From assembly GCA_045809745.1 (NCBI GenBank), contig JBJMXE010000004.1, positions 1-64,000 on the forward strand: a stretch of DNA of 64,000 nt, read 5' to 3'. The notes below the pieces were generated by a model, which ran no database searches, was not told the DNA's origin, and saw only the letters and a program-made list of their open reading frames with translations. Shown one piece after another: positions 41,664 through 49,593 of the stretch; position 1 is the first letter of the stretch; each line of letters starts with the position of its first letter. The stretch is from DATFCK01 sp045809745 (lineage in GTDB: Bacteria > Verrucomicrobiota > Verrucomicrobiia > Chthoniobacterales > UBA10450). A program made the position numbers and the translations under genes.

Positions 41664-42068
41664 TTAGTCCGCGTCACTTACTGTTCCCTTTTGATCTGAT
41701 TTGGCCCGAGTCCTTCGCACAATCTTTTCCTCCAACAGCGAACGAAGCTGCTGGCAATCAAACGGCTTGGTCAGGTGATAGTCGAACCCGCTCTGTTTCG
41801 AAACCGCAGTTTCGGTCGGGAAACCGAAACCCGACAGCGCGATTGCCAGAACATCTTTGCCCCGGCGACGAGCTTCGCTGACCAACGCATATCCGGTCCC
41901 ATCAGGCAGTCCGATGTCACTGACAATGGCATCAAAGGTTTCTGCATCCAACTGGTCCAAGCCGCGCTGCAGGTTCTCAGCCGCGGCGACTTCAAAGCCC
42001 CAGTGCGATAGTAACCGAGCCAACACTTGCCTGGTGTCCTGGTGGTCCTCGACCAGCAAAATACGCAT
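41664..42068 (-). CDS. Single-domain response regulator (REC) 1
   Basis: 134 residues, receiver domain only. Acidic pocket Glu7-Asp8 (LLVEDHQD), phosphoacceptor Asp51 (IVSDIGLPDGTGYALVSEARRRG), Ser79, and Lys101 (LTKPFDC). A basic tail (VRRTRAKSDQKG) follows. It has no output domain, so it probably relays phosphate or interacts with a partner protein. Its neighbour at 42181 is a paralogue sharing IGLPDGTGYALVSEARRRG-like sequence; the pair arose by tandem duplication. No histidine kinase is nearby. Confidence 0.92.
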   Translation of the reverse strand: MRILLVEDHQDTRQVLARLLSHWGFEVAAAENLQRGLDQLDAETFDAIVSDIGLPDGTGYALVSEARRRGKDVLAIALSGFGFPTETAVSKQSGFDYHLTKPFDCQQLRSLLEEKIVRRTRAKSDQKGTVSDAD

Positions 42069-42180
42069 ATCTCAGGATTTGTTTGCTACCGGTTCGGAGC
42101 CAATGCTCATGCTGGTTGTGCCTTCGGCCTAAAAAGGTATTGAACAGTCGTCTGGCGTTATGGATTGCGCAGAGGGCGAG

Positions 42181-42603
42181 TCAGAGAGGGTGGTACGAAT
42201 CAATGGCTTTGGCGCGTGAAGTATCGAGCCGCGCTTCGATCGAATCAGGATGATGCTCGGCTTGGCGAAGCAGCGAACGCAGCTTCACGCAATCGAGCGG
42301 TTTTTTAAGGTAAAAATCGAATCCGGTGACTCGTGGTTCCTCAGCGTCCTTCGGATAGCTATATCCGGTCAGCGCGATTGCCATGACGTTGATGCCCCGA
42401 CGGCGCGCCTCACTGACCAAGGCGTATCCCGTGCCATCGGGCAGGGCGATATCGGTCACCAGCGCTTCGAACGGCTGCGCCTGTAATAGATTCAGAGCCG
42501 TCCGGAGATCGACCGCGACGGCCACACCGTAACCACACCGACTCAGAAAACGCTCTAACGCATCCCGAGTATCGTCATGGTCCTCAACAATCAATATACG
42601 CAT
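42181..42603 (-). CDS. Single-domain response regulator (REC) 2
   Basis: 140 residues. Pocket Glu7-Asp8, phosphoacceptor Asp51 (LVTDIALPDGTGYALVSE), Thr79 (IALTGYSY) and Lys101 (YLKKPLDC). Its alignment with the 41664 protein is without gaps through the key residues. The switch residue is Thr here and Ser in the copy, and the tail differs (HHPDSIEARLDTSRAK). It is upstream of REC 1 with 112 bases between, so both may be on one transcript. Confidence 0.92.
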   Translation of the reverse strand: MRILIVEDHDDTRDALERFLSRCGYGVAVAVDLRTALNLLQAQPFEALVTDIALPDGTGYALVSEARRRGINVMAIALTGYSYPKDAEEPRVTGFDFYLKKPLDCVKLRSLLRQAEHHPDSIEARLDTSRAKAIDSYHPL

Positions 42604-42774
42604 TTGCGGCTACGTACGACGAGGCTCGTACTCGATTCGGTTTTGTCGGCGGTTTAGGATGGGTCGCCGCAAACTGCCGATCCCTGCCTAACACGGTGAC
42701 CTTTGAATGAAGCCGGCCCGTCAAATACCTTGACGCACACCTTTGCCGCCTCGGATTCTATCTTCGGCGAGAAT

Positions 42775-43251
42775 ATGTCTTCACAAGTCGTTATCCGGCC
42801 CTTCCAAATTGAGGACTATGACGCCGCCGCACGGTTGTGGAGCGAAGCCGAAGGGGTTGAGATTTCCGAGGGAGATTCGAAGAAAGACATTGCGCATTAC
42901 CTTGAGAAAAATCCGAATCTTAGTCGAACTGCCGAGTGTGCTGGCGTTCTGGTTGGAGTTGCGCTTGCCGGTCACGATGGCCGGCGCGGGTACATCTACC
43001 ATCTCGCGGTAGATCCACGTGTTCACCAGCAAGGTGTCGGGCGGCGACTCGTCGCGGAGTGCCTCGCGGCGCTGGCCAAACTCGGCCTGCAGCGCGCTCT
43101 GATCCTGGTTGCAGACGATAATGCCCGTGCCCAGGAGTTCTGGCGCCGATGCGGATGGGAAGAAATTCCCGAAGCCAAGCTGATGGGTATCGATCTACTA
43201 CCGGATTCGGCCTCCGATGAGAGCAGCCGTGAAAGTGACCACCTGCCATGA
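42775..43251 (+). CDS. GNAT-family N-acetyltransferase
   Basis: 158 residues. Acetyl-CoA-binding motif A: IYHLAVDPRVHQQGVGRRLVAECLAALAKLG, with the Q/RxxGxG/A loop as QQGVGR. The C-terminal part ALILVADDNARAQEFWRRCGWEE is typical of RimI-like or small-molecule acetyltransferases. The start ATG 42775 (MSSQVVIRPFQIEDYD) matches the usual beginning of the domain; the longer frame start at 42703 adds unrelated residues. It overlaps the next gene by 4 bases (ATGA), so the two are translationally coupled and may act in one pathway. Confidence 0.9.
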   Translation: MSSQVVIRPFQIEDYDAAARLWSEAEGVEISEGDSKKDIAHYLEKNPNLSRTAECAGVLVGVALAGHDGRRGYIYHLAVDPRVHQQGVGRRLVAECLAALAKLGLQRALILVADDNARAQEFWRRCGWEEIPEAKLMGIDLLPDSASDESSRESDHLP

Positions 43252-44729
43252 ATCTCGATCCGTCCCCGGAAGAAATCCGTAAGTGGGGCGGTGCAGCATT
43301 TGAAACGCTAGCCGCATATCTGGGATCAATTCGGAACCGCGCCGTTTATTCGGCGACTCCGTCTGCTGACATCCGCGCGAAGCTCGACCGAAATCTACCC
43401 TATGAATCAGCAGCGTTCGACGAGCTACTGAACGATTTTCGGGAGGTTGTGATCAAATTTAGCAGGCAGAACGCGCATCCGCGGATGTTCGGGTACGTGC
43501 AATCGCCGGGCACAGTCGTGGCTGGAATCGCAGACCTGCTCGCATCCACGTTGAACGCGAATCTCACAGCCTGGCGCTCAGCCCCGGTTGCGGTCGAAAT
43601 CGAAAGACTAACAATTGATTGGATCAAGCAACTGGTCGGCTATCCGGTGGCCGCTGGCGGACTGTTTGTTAGCGGCGGATCGATGGCAAATCTGGTCAGT
43701 GTGGCAGCGGCACGGACATCGCGAACACCGGCTACGCTCGCCACCGAGGGGGCCAGAGCTCTCCCCAGCAACCTTTGTATGTACGCCTCAACCGAGACGC
43801 ATCATTCGGTTGAAAAAGCAGCGGTATTGTTGGGCATCGGGCGGCACAATGTCCGGAAGATTCCAGTAAATGAGCGACACAAAATTCGGATTGACGATCT
43901 GGTTGCCACTATCTCCCGGGATATCCGCGCCGGGCATTTACCATTCTGCGTGGTGGCAAACGGCGGCACCGTGATGACCGGCGCAGTCGACCCGCTGCGC
44001 GCTGTGAGTGAAGTTGCCCGCCAGTTCAATCTCTGGATGCATGTGGACGGGGCGTATGGCGGTTTCGCCACCATCGCCGCTTCCGTCAAACCGTTGTTCG
44101 CCGGTTTGGAACTGGCTGATTCGATCGCGCTGGATGCGCATAAGTGGTTGTACTTGCCAATCGACTGCGGCTGCGTGTTGTACCGGGACTCCGCCTCAGC
44201 GGTTGCGACATTTTCTCACGATGCCGAATATACGCGGGTGATTGGCCATGACGCCGACGAGGCGTTCGCCTTCTGGGATTATGGACCGGAGCTATCGCGG
44301 CGATTCAGGGCTCTCAAGGTGTGGATGATCATGCGGAGTATTGGTCTGCGGGCGTTAGGGGAAGCGATCGAGAAGGATCTCGCCTGTGCCCGATACCTGG
44401 AGAAGCTTGTCCTCGAAAGTGAAGATTTTCAGATGCTGGCGCCGGTTGAGCTGTCGATTTTTTGCTTCCGGCATATCCCGGCTCACTTAAGGGAGGGGAT
44501 CTCGGAGTCAGCCGAGTCAGCGCGGGAAAACCTCGATCAGGAGTTGAATGTGTGGAACGAGAAATTGCTCGTCGCGTTGCAACGTGACGGAAGCTCTTAC
44601 TTGTCTAATGCGTTGATCGGCACCCGTTTTGCGCTGCGTGGTTGTGTGATGAATTATCGCACCACAACGCGGGACATGGAGACCCTGCTCGAGGATTTGC
44701 GGCGAGTCGCAACCACCGTCCTGGCCTAA
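43248..44729 (+). CDS. Group II PLP-dependent decarboxylase
   Basis: 493 residues, aromatic-amino-acid/glutamate decarboxylase superfamily. PLP lysine Lys299 in LDAHKWLYLPIDCG; the Asp that binds the pyridine nitrogen in LWMHVDGAYGG; the cofactor-stacking His in ASTETHHSVEKAA; N-terminal PRMFGYVQSPGTVVAGIADLLASTLN (part) with NANLTAW. It removes CO2 from an amino acid, giving an amine. The preceding GNAT overlaps by ATGA; decarboxylation followed by N-acetylation of the amine is a reasonable, untested pathway idea. Substrate (aromatic amino acid, cysteine-sulfinate or other) cannot be told. Confidence 0.92.
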   Translation: MNLDPSPEEIRKWGGAAFETLAAYLGSIRNRAVYSATPSADIRAKLDRNLPYESAAFDELLNDFREVVIKFSRQNAHPRMFGYVQSPGTVVAGIADLLASTLNANLTAWRSAPVAVEIERLTIDWIKQLVGYPVAAGGLFVSGGSMANLVSVAAARTSRTPATLATEGARALPSNLCMYASTETHHSVEKAAVLLGIGRHNVRKIPVNERHKIRIDDLVATISRDIRAGHLPFCVVANGGTVMTGAVDPLRAVSEVARQFNLWMHVDGAYGGFATIAASVKPLFAGLELADSIALDAHKWLYLPIDCGCVLYRDSASAVATFSHDAEYTRVIGHDADEAFAFWDYGPELSRRFRALKVWMIMRSIGLRALGEAIEKDLACARYLEKLVLESEDFQMLAPVELSIFCFRHIPAHLREGISESAESARENLDQELNVWNEKLLVALQRDGSSYLSNALIGTRFALRGCVMNYRTTTRDMETLLEDLRRVATTVLA

Positions 44730-44777
44730 GTGCTCCCAAGTCGTGAGCGTTGCTCGGGAGTGCTACGTTAACCGTTC

Positions 44778-45170
44778 ATGCGGCGACGAACTCTGCGGAC
44801 AAAGGAAAGAATCGCCGCGCGGAAGCGAGGTCGCCGCGGGAAAGCAGATCAATTCCATCATAGCGTGTACGTGGTTCTGCTCGATGATGCGGTTCTAAAG
44901 CATCGGTGGGTAGGACGATTGAATCCGCGTCGCGATCCGACGAAGCCGCCGGTATATGTTGGGATGACCGGCTTGCCGGTGGATCACCGGTTCGAAAACC
45001 ATCGAAATGGTTATAAGTCATCCCGGGTGGTGGAAAAATACGGGGTGCGGCTTTTGCCCGACCTGTTCGAGCATCTGAATCCGATGCCGTTCGACGCGGC
45101 TGCGCAAATGGAGAAGGATTTGACGGAAGATCTCCGGGCCGAAGGTTACACCGTACTCGGCGGGACTTAG
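44778..45170 (+). CDS. GIY-YIG-superfamily-like protein
   Basis: 130 residues. A basic N-terminus (MRRRTLRTKERIAARKRGRRG) is followed by a compact domain with HHSVYVVLLDDAV in place of the first GIY strand, PPVYVGMTGLPVDHRFENHRNG in place of YIG plus the conserved Arg/His helix, and MEKDLTEDLRAEGYTVLGG at the end with the candidate metal-binding Glu. These positions match the GIY-YIG nuclease layout, though the match is by pattern only. The lysine/arginine-rich start suits nucleic acid binding. It could be a small repair or editing nuclease, or an inactive relative. Confidence 0.6.
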   Translation: MRRRTLRTKERIAARKRGRRGKADQFHHSVYVVLLDDAVLKHRWVGRLNPRRDPTKPPVYVGMTGLPVDHRFENHRNGYKSSRVVEKYGVRLLPDLFEHLNPMPFDAAAQMEKDLTEDLRAEGYTVLGGT

Positions 45171-45555
45171 TAGTGCGATGCCCCGCTTTGGACTGCGGTA
45201 TTGATCCTGCAGTCGTTAGGCGCGGATATTACCGCGTGCCACGGGAGCAAGCTCCGTCTCATCTATCCGCCCGTAGTCGACGGTAAGCCGACCGGTTTGA
45301 AGTCTCGGTGTATATGTCGACGAACCGTTTGCCGAACTGAAAGGTGCGGCGGCGGCGCCAGGAAAGTCAACCGCTGGTAAAGGTGATCGGATGCTGCTCC
45401 CCCGGTGGGGCGGGGAGCCGGCCGTTGAAGGAGCTAGGAATCTTTTTTCGTTAGTCCTCAATTTTTCGCTGTTCCTCTTGGACCCGTCTGTGTAATTCTT
45501 ATTGTTATTACAGATAATCCTCCAACCAGCATCTTTTTATAAGAAATCCACCACG
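45171..45555. other. Spacer upstream of bactofilin gene
   Basis: 385 bases, no gene. GTTAGGC occurs at 45215-45221. The last 80 bases turn AT-rich (TTCTTATTGTTATTACAG) and are the likely promoter and leader region of the bactofilin gene. No SRP, 6S or tmRNA features were found. Confidence 0.5.
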
Positions 45556-46167
45556 ATGAGCTTCACCGCCTTTGGCCGCGGCTGCGAGCAGAATGACTCC
45601 AGCTCCCTCACCCTTGTTCACCCTCGCACCGATATTGTCATATCACCGTCTCCGACCAGCCCCATCAATATTCAGAGTCATATTGATGGTAACGGTACCC
45701 CCCACAACGGCGAGACCGGCAATGGCCACAACCGGTCCAATGGCAACGGTCATGCGCCGGCGAAGTTAGAACCTCGCACCGGCCTCGGTCTCCGCACCAC
45801 GCTTTCCAGCGGCGTCTCAATTAAAGGCATAGTCAAGTTCCGCAATGAACTCGAGATCGACGGCGACGTCGAAGGAACGATCGAGTCCGCCGGTCGCCTA
45901 ACCGTCGGGAAAAATGGTCGCGTTCGGGGTGATATTCAGACCCGAACGATAACGGTGCACGGCACAGTCGATGGTAATCTCTCGATTGGCGATAAATGCG
46001 AGCTTCGCTCCGGATGTACTCTTCGCGGAGACATAGAGACCTCGCGACTGGTAATGGACGAGAACGTGAACTTTACCGGAAGCGCGGCGATCGCCACTCG
46101 CGATTATCTTTCCGAGCTGCGTCCGCTAAATGGTAGCGATAACCGTCACCAGCACGGCCACGCCTGA
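45556..46167 (+). CDS. Bactofilin
   Basis: 203 residues. The N-terminal 80 residues are low complexity (HNGETGNGHNRSNGNGH); the bactofilin domain (DUF583) spans about 85-185 with the repeating beta-helix turns SSGVSIKGIVKFRNELEIDG, DVEGTIESAGRLTVGKNGRV, RGDIQTRTITVHGTVDGNLS and RGDIETSRLVMDENV. Bactofilins form nucleotide-free filaments used in cell shape, stalk or peptidoglycan organisation. ATG 45556 (MSFTAFGRGC) is preferred over a start 54 bases upstream because the spacer sequence there is AT-rich and unlike protein. No peptidase partner gene is adjacent. Confidence 0.92.
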   Translation: MSFTAFGRGCEQNDSSSLTLVHPRTDIVISPSPTSPINIQSHIDGNGTPHNGETGNGHNRSNGNGHAPAKLEPRTGLGLRTTLSSGVSIKGIVKFRNELEIDGDVEGTIESAGRLTVGKNGRVRGDIQTRTITVHGTVDGNLSIGDKCELRSGCTLRGDIETSRLVMDENVNFTGSAAIATRDYLSELRPLNGSDNRHQHGHA

Positions 46168-46232
46168 TCGCCCGATTGCGGGCATCGATTCCACTGTTAG
46201 GCGCCGAAACATTTCCGCGCCAGATTCGAAGA

Positions 46233-46259
46233 CCTCGGCCAGGGAGCCCCTGGCCGAGG
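46233..46259. terminator. Bidirectional hairpin between convergent genes
   Basis: Perfect 12-bp stem CCTCGGCCAGGG (46233-46244) with CCCTGGCCGAGG (46248-46259), loop AGC, between the ends of the bactofilin and lipoprotein-like genes. It lacks a T tract on either strand, so it may stop or stabilise transcripts rather than act as a strong terminator. Confidence 0.6.
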
Positions 46260-46283
46260 ATCGACGAGAAAATCAAACGCTCT

Positions 46284-46583
46284 TTATTGGCCAGAGCCTT
46301 CGGAGGGCGAGGCGGACTCCGACGGGGAAGCCGATGGAGAAGCTGACTCGCTTTTGGTCTTCTTTGCCGGTGAAGGAGTCGGATACGCATCCTTCTTCGA
46401 GCCGGCGCTATCGGACGATTTAGAAGTGCCGCTGCCCGATTTCTTTTTCGTCGACGTGGTCGACTTGGTTGTCGCAGCACTGGAGTTGGTGTGCGTAGTC
46501 GTCGACGCGGTCTCGTGTTCATGGCACGAAACAAATGCGACCCCGACGATGAGTGTAGTTAATCCGAGAACGAGTTTATTCAT
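46284..46583 (-). CDS. Small Ser/Thr/Lys-rich lipoprotein-like exported protein
   Basis: 99 residues from ATG 46583. The signal sequence MNKLVLGLTTLIVGVAFVSC ends with a possible lipobox (FVSC; the -3 position is unusual). The rest is disordered: STTTHTNSSAATTKSTTSTK, KKSGSGTSKSS and a repeated SASPSESASPSE end. No family is recognised. The longer frame upstream (to 46646) is rejected because it places charged residues before the signal peptide. Probably a surface-exposed lipoprotein. Confidence 0.65.
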   Translation of the reverse strand: MNKLVLGLTTLIVGVAFVSCHEHETASTTTHTNSSAATTKSTTSTKKKSGSGTSKSSDSAGSKKDAYPTPSPAKKTKSESASPSASPSESASPSEGSGQ

Positions 46584-46819
46584 AGTTAAGGATAGTTGGT
46601 TTCGAAACGCTGAGACTCTGCAATTCGTTGCCCCACGGCAAGCCATTTTGTGCGGCTCACTTTAGAGTCGAGAGGTCGGTCCTGTTTGGATGCCCGGAAC
46701 CCTCTGAAAACAGCGATAAACGCCATCGGAACGGTTTGTGCTGACTCAACCTGCGGGCATTCAGAAGGTTATTGACATTTATTCACAATTAGCCGAAACC
46801 ACATTCCCGCGCTGAATCT

Positions 46820-47677
46820 ATGCGTCCGACTTGGAAAGGCAGTATCTCCTTTGGGCTCGTCTACATCCCGATCGCCGTCTATCCGGCGACCCGTGAGGAA
46901 AAGATCAGTTTCCGTCAGCTTCGGAAAACCGACCTAAGCCCTATCCGCTACAAGAAGGTGGCCGAAGCCGACCTCAAAGAGGTGCCGGCTGATCAGATCG
47001 TCAAAGGCTTCGAATACGAGCGCGGCCACTACATCGTGCTGAACGACGAAGACTTTGAGAAAGTACGCATCGAATCGACCCACTCGATCGACATCACTGA
47101 TTTCGTCGACTTGGATCAGGTTGACCCGAAATTCTTTTACAAGCCGTACTTCCTTGAGGCTCAGAAGGGCGGCGAAAAAGCCTACGCGCTGCTGCACAAG
47201 GCGTTAACCGGTACCGGGAAGATTGGCATCGCCAAGGTGGTGATTAGTAATCGTGAATACCTCGCCGCGGTGAAGCCTGACGGGTTGTTTCTGATTCTCG
47301 AGTTAATGCATTTCGCCGGTGAAGTATTGACGCCCGAGGAGTTGACCCGCCCGACGACGACGCTTAACGACAAAGAGCTGAAAATGGCCCAGGCGCTGAT
47401 CGATAGCATGAGTTCGGAGTGGCAGCCCGATAAATACCGCGATGAGTACCGCAGTGCGGTCATGGAGCTGATCGAGCAGAAAGCGAAGAACAAGGAAATA
47501 CCGGCTGCCCCGGCGGCTGCTCCGCGGAGCACCAATGTCGTTGATCTGGTGAAGGTGCTTCAAGAAAGCATCAATCGCAGCAAGTCCGTTCGAGTGAAAA
47601 AGAGCAGTGGCGGCGGAAACGGCGCCAGACGTGCGACCACCACGCTCGTGAAACAAAAACGGCGCGCTGCCGCCTAG
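46820..47677 (+). CDS. ku: Non-homologous end-joining protein Ku
   Basis: 285 residues, the usual length for bacterial homodimeric Ku. It rings DNA ends and recruits LigD. The start MRPTWKGSISFGLVYIPIAVYPAT is the family hallmark; SPIRYKKVAEADLKEVPADQIVKGFEYERGHYIVLNDEDFEKV (in parts) and KPDGLFLILELMHFAGEV follow. The C-terminus is the extended, basic LigD/DNA-interacting tail (VRVKKSSGGGNGARR, VKQKRRAAA). It stands alone, 23 kb from the ligase gene in this window. A TTGACA lies at 46772-46777 without a clear -10. Confidence 0.97.
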   Translation: MRPTWKGSISFGLVYIPIAVYPATREEKISFRQLRKTDLSPIRYKKVAEADLKEVPADQIVKGFEYERGHYIVLNDEDFEKVRIESTHSIDITDFVDLDQVDPKFFYKPYFLEAQKGGEKAYALLHKALTGTGKIGIAKVVISNREYLAAVKPDGLFLILELMHFAGEVLTPEELTRPTTTLNDKELKMAQALIDSMSSEWQPDKYRDEYRSAVMELIEQKAKNKEIPAAPAAAPRSTNVVDLVKVLQESINRSKSVRVKKSSGGGNGARRATTTLVKQKRRAAA

Positions 47678-47999
47678 TTCGGCGCAAAGGTTCTTCAACG
47701 CGGGACCGGAAGTGAGCGCGGGCGGCGCTGCTGATTAGCAACGCGCTCGGAACACCGTTGCCTCACGCACCGCGTTACGCCCGGTCGTTTTCAATGTGGG
47801 AGCGGCCTCAGCGCCGCGATTCTTTGCCATGCAGCTCTGTCGCGGCTCTAAGGCCGCTCTCAGATTAGGGAGAAGGGAGCGCCTGCGGCGCTTTTCGTTA
47901 GCAACACGCGCGGAGCTCGCGTTCCACCACGTCGGCGTGTTGCTTCACGATTCAACCATTCAACGATTCGACCATTCCACCCGTGCAACCAACTCCGCT
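47678..47999. other. Spacer with GC-rich repeated words
   Basis: 322 bases. Around 47797-47872 the words GAGCGGCCTCAGCGCCGCG and TCGCGGCTCTAAGGCCGCTC are roughly complementary and form a large imperfect hairpin of the dispersed-repeat type. No gene. Confidence 0.5.
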
Positions 48000-49340
48000 T
48001 CACTTGTAGCGCTGCCCATGTTTGATGATCAGATCCACGCGCTGCAGCAGATCAATGTAGCGCAGCACGTCGCCCCTCACCGCGATGATGTCGGCGAACT
48101 TCCCTTCGCTGATCGAGCCGTAGTCCTTGTCCACCTTCATCATGACCGCTGGCCAATACGTCGCTGCGCGAATCGTGGTCATGGGGCTGACGCCCAGTTT
48201 GTTCACCCACGCATCCAGTTCCCGCCAGGTCGAGCCACTGTGGAACTTCATCGGTATGCCGCTGTCGGTGCCGATCAGCAGCGTCGGGCCGCACTCCTGC
48301 AGTTGTTTAAATTTTTTCCGAACGGTTAGGGCGCGGGCGGGGGTGATCTGGTAATAACTGAGCTGGCCCGGATGGCGGATGGACCCTTTGATGTCTTCAA
48401 CGATGTCCTTCGGCACATCGAGTTGCCACGCCGGATCGTCTAGCTGCTCCGGATTCTCTACCAGGTCTTGATAGTTAAGAAAGCCTTCGATAGTCGGGCA
48501 CCAGAATAAAGGGCCGAGACTCATTTTTGCGGCGCGTTCGGCGATGCCCGCACGAATATCCGCCGGGTACTCGGGAGCAGTGGCGAGACCGGTGTGTTCG
48601 AAGCAATCAACCCCCACCGCAAGTCCGCGACGGATCTCATCAGGCCGATGCGCGTGCGCGACCACTGGTAATTTGTGAGCGTGGGCTTCGTCTACCACGG
48701 CTTTTACCTCATCCATGGTCATCTCATCCTGATCGATGAGCTTGACGATGTTTACGCCGGCGTCGGCCAGCTTTTTCACCTTGGCGCGACCGTCGGCAGC
48801 GCCTTTTACTCCCCAGCGAAATCCTTCCGTGCCGGGATACGGCTCGTGCTGGATGAATGGCCCAGCCACATACAGCGTCGGACCGGGAATCTCGCCGCGA
48901 TTGATACGATCGCGCAGTTCGATGCTCTCTTTTAGAGGACCGCCGAGATCGCGCGCGCTGGTTACGCCCGCCATTAACAGTTGGTGTGCAGCGGCCGGCA
49001 TGACTTCCGTTCCGAGGCGCGCCGGATACGTTTTGTCCCAATGCTCGTAATCGCTGTGGCCGAGCAGCATCGTATGCACGTGGCAGTCCCACAGTCCCGG
49101 CAGCACCGACATTCCTTCAGTAGAAATGATCTCTGCGTCGGCGGGTGGTTTGAGCGTGTCAACTGTGCCGATTGCCGTGATTCGTTCGCCTTCGATGATG
49201 ATAACGCTGTTGGCGAGCGGTGTTCCACCGAATCCATCAATCAGGCGCCCGCCGACGAGGGCAATCGGTTTCGCAAAAATAGAAGTGCCGACTGCAAAGC
49301 AGATAAGACAAACGAGACCAACGCGGATAAAAATGCGCAT
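48000..49340 (-). CDS. Exported amidohydrolase, second copy
   Basis: 446 residues with a signal peptide (MRIFIRVGLVCLICFAVGTS). The metal site is LPGLWDCHVHTMLLGH, with the later VVAHAHRPDEIRRGLAVG and DCFEHTGLA His residues and LLIGTDSGIPMKFHSG carrying the catalytic Asp. The closing KDYGSISEGKFADIIAVRGD is standard. It belongs to the same broad group as the 3282-4697 protein, but the two are diverged, and this one has YEHWDKTYPARLGTEVMPAA after the metal site. Substrate unknown. Confidence 0.87.
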   Translation of the reverse strand: MRIFIRVGLVCLICFAVGTSIFAKPIALVGGRLIDGFGGTPLANSVIIIEGERITAIGTVDTLKPPADAEIISTEGMSVLPGLWDCHVHTMLLGHSDYEHWDKTYPARLGTEVMPAAAHQLLMAGVTSARDLGGPLKESIELRDRINRGEIPGPTLYVAGPFIQHEPYPGTEGFRWGVKGAADGRAKVKKLADAGVNIVKLIDQDEMTMDEVKAVVDEAHAHKLPVVAHAHRPDEIRRGLAVGVDCFEHTGLATAPEYPADIRAGIAERAAKMSLGPLFWCPTIEGFLNYQDLVENPEQLDDPAWQLDVPKDIVEDIKGSIRHPGQLSYYQITPARALTVRKKFKQLQECGPTLLIGTDSGIPMKFHSGSTWRELDAWVNKLGVSPMTTIRAATYWPAVMMKVDKDYGSISEGKFADIIAVRGDVLRYIDLLQRVDLIIKHGQRYK

Positions 49341-49527
49341 GAGCGATTCTTATCCGCGGTCAATTGCACCAACAAGTGTGGAAGAGATCTTTTTCAACCG
49401 AGATTGAGATATTCAAACGAACGACACAATCCAAAGCCGCGATGCTCCACCGTTTTTGCCCAAGACAAGTCATTTGGGCAAATCTGGTTTGGCGCAGGTC
49501 CAAAGTTTGATGAAAACGATGCGACAT

Positions 49528-49560
49528 AAAAAACCGGCCGGCGAGTTACCCCGCCGGCCG
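49528..49560 (-). terminator. Rho-independent terminator of the Ferritin_2 gene
   Basis: Arms CGGCCGGCG (49535-49543) and CGCCGGCCG (49552-49560) form a perfect 9-bp stem. An A6 run at 49528-49533 gives the T tract on the minus strand, 34 bases after the stop of the minus-strand gene. Confidence 0.9.
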
Positions 49561-49593
49561 AGACATTACGCTGACAATTAACCGCGCTTCGAT

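Noticed and set aside
45171..45555. Possible structured RNA (SRP, 6S, tmRNA) upstream of bactofilin
   Set aside because: None of the conserved core sequences of these RNAs could be found.
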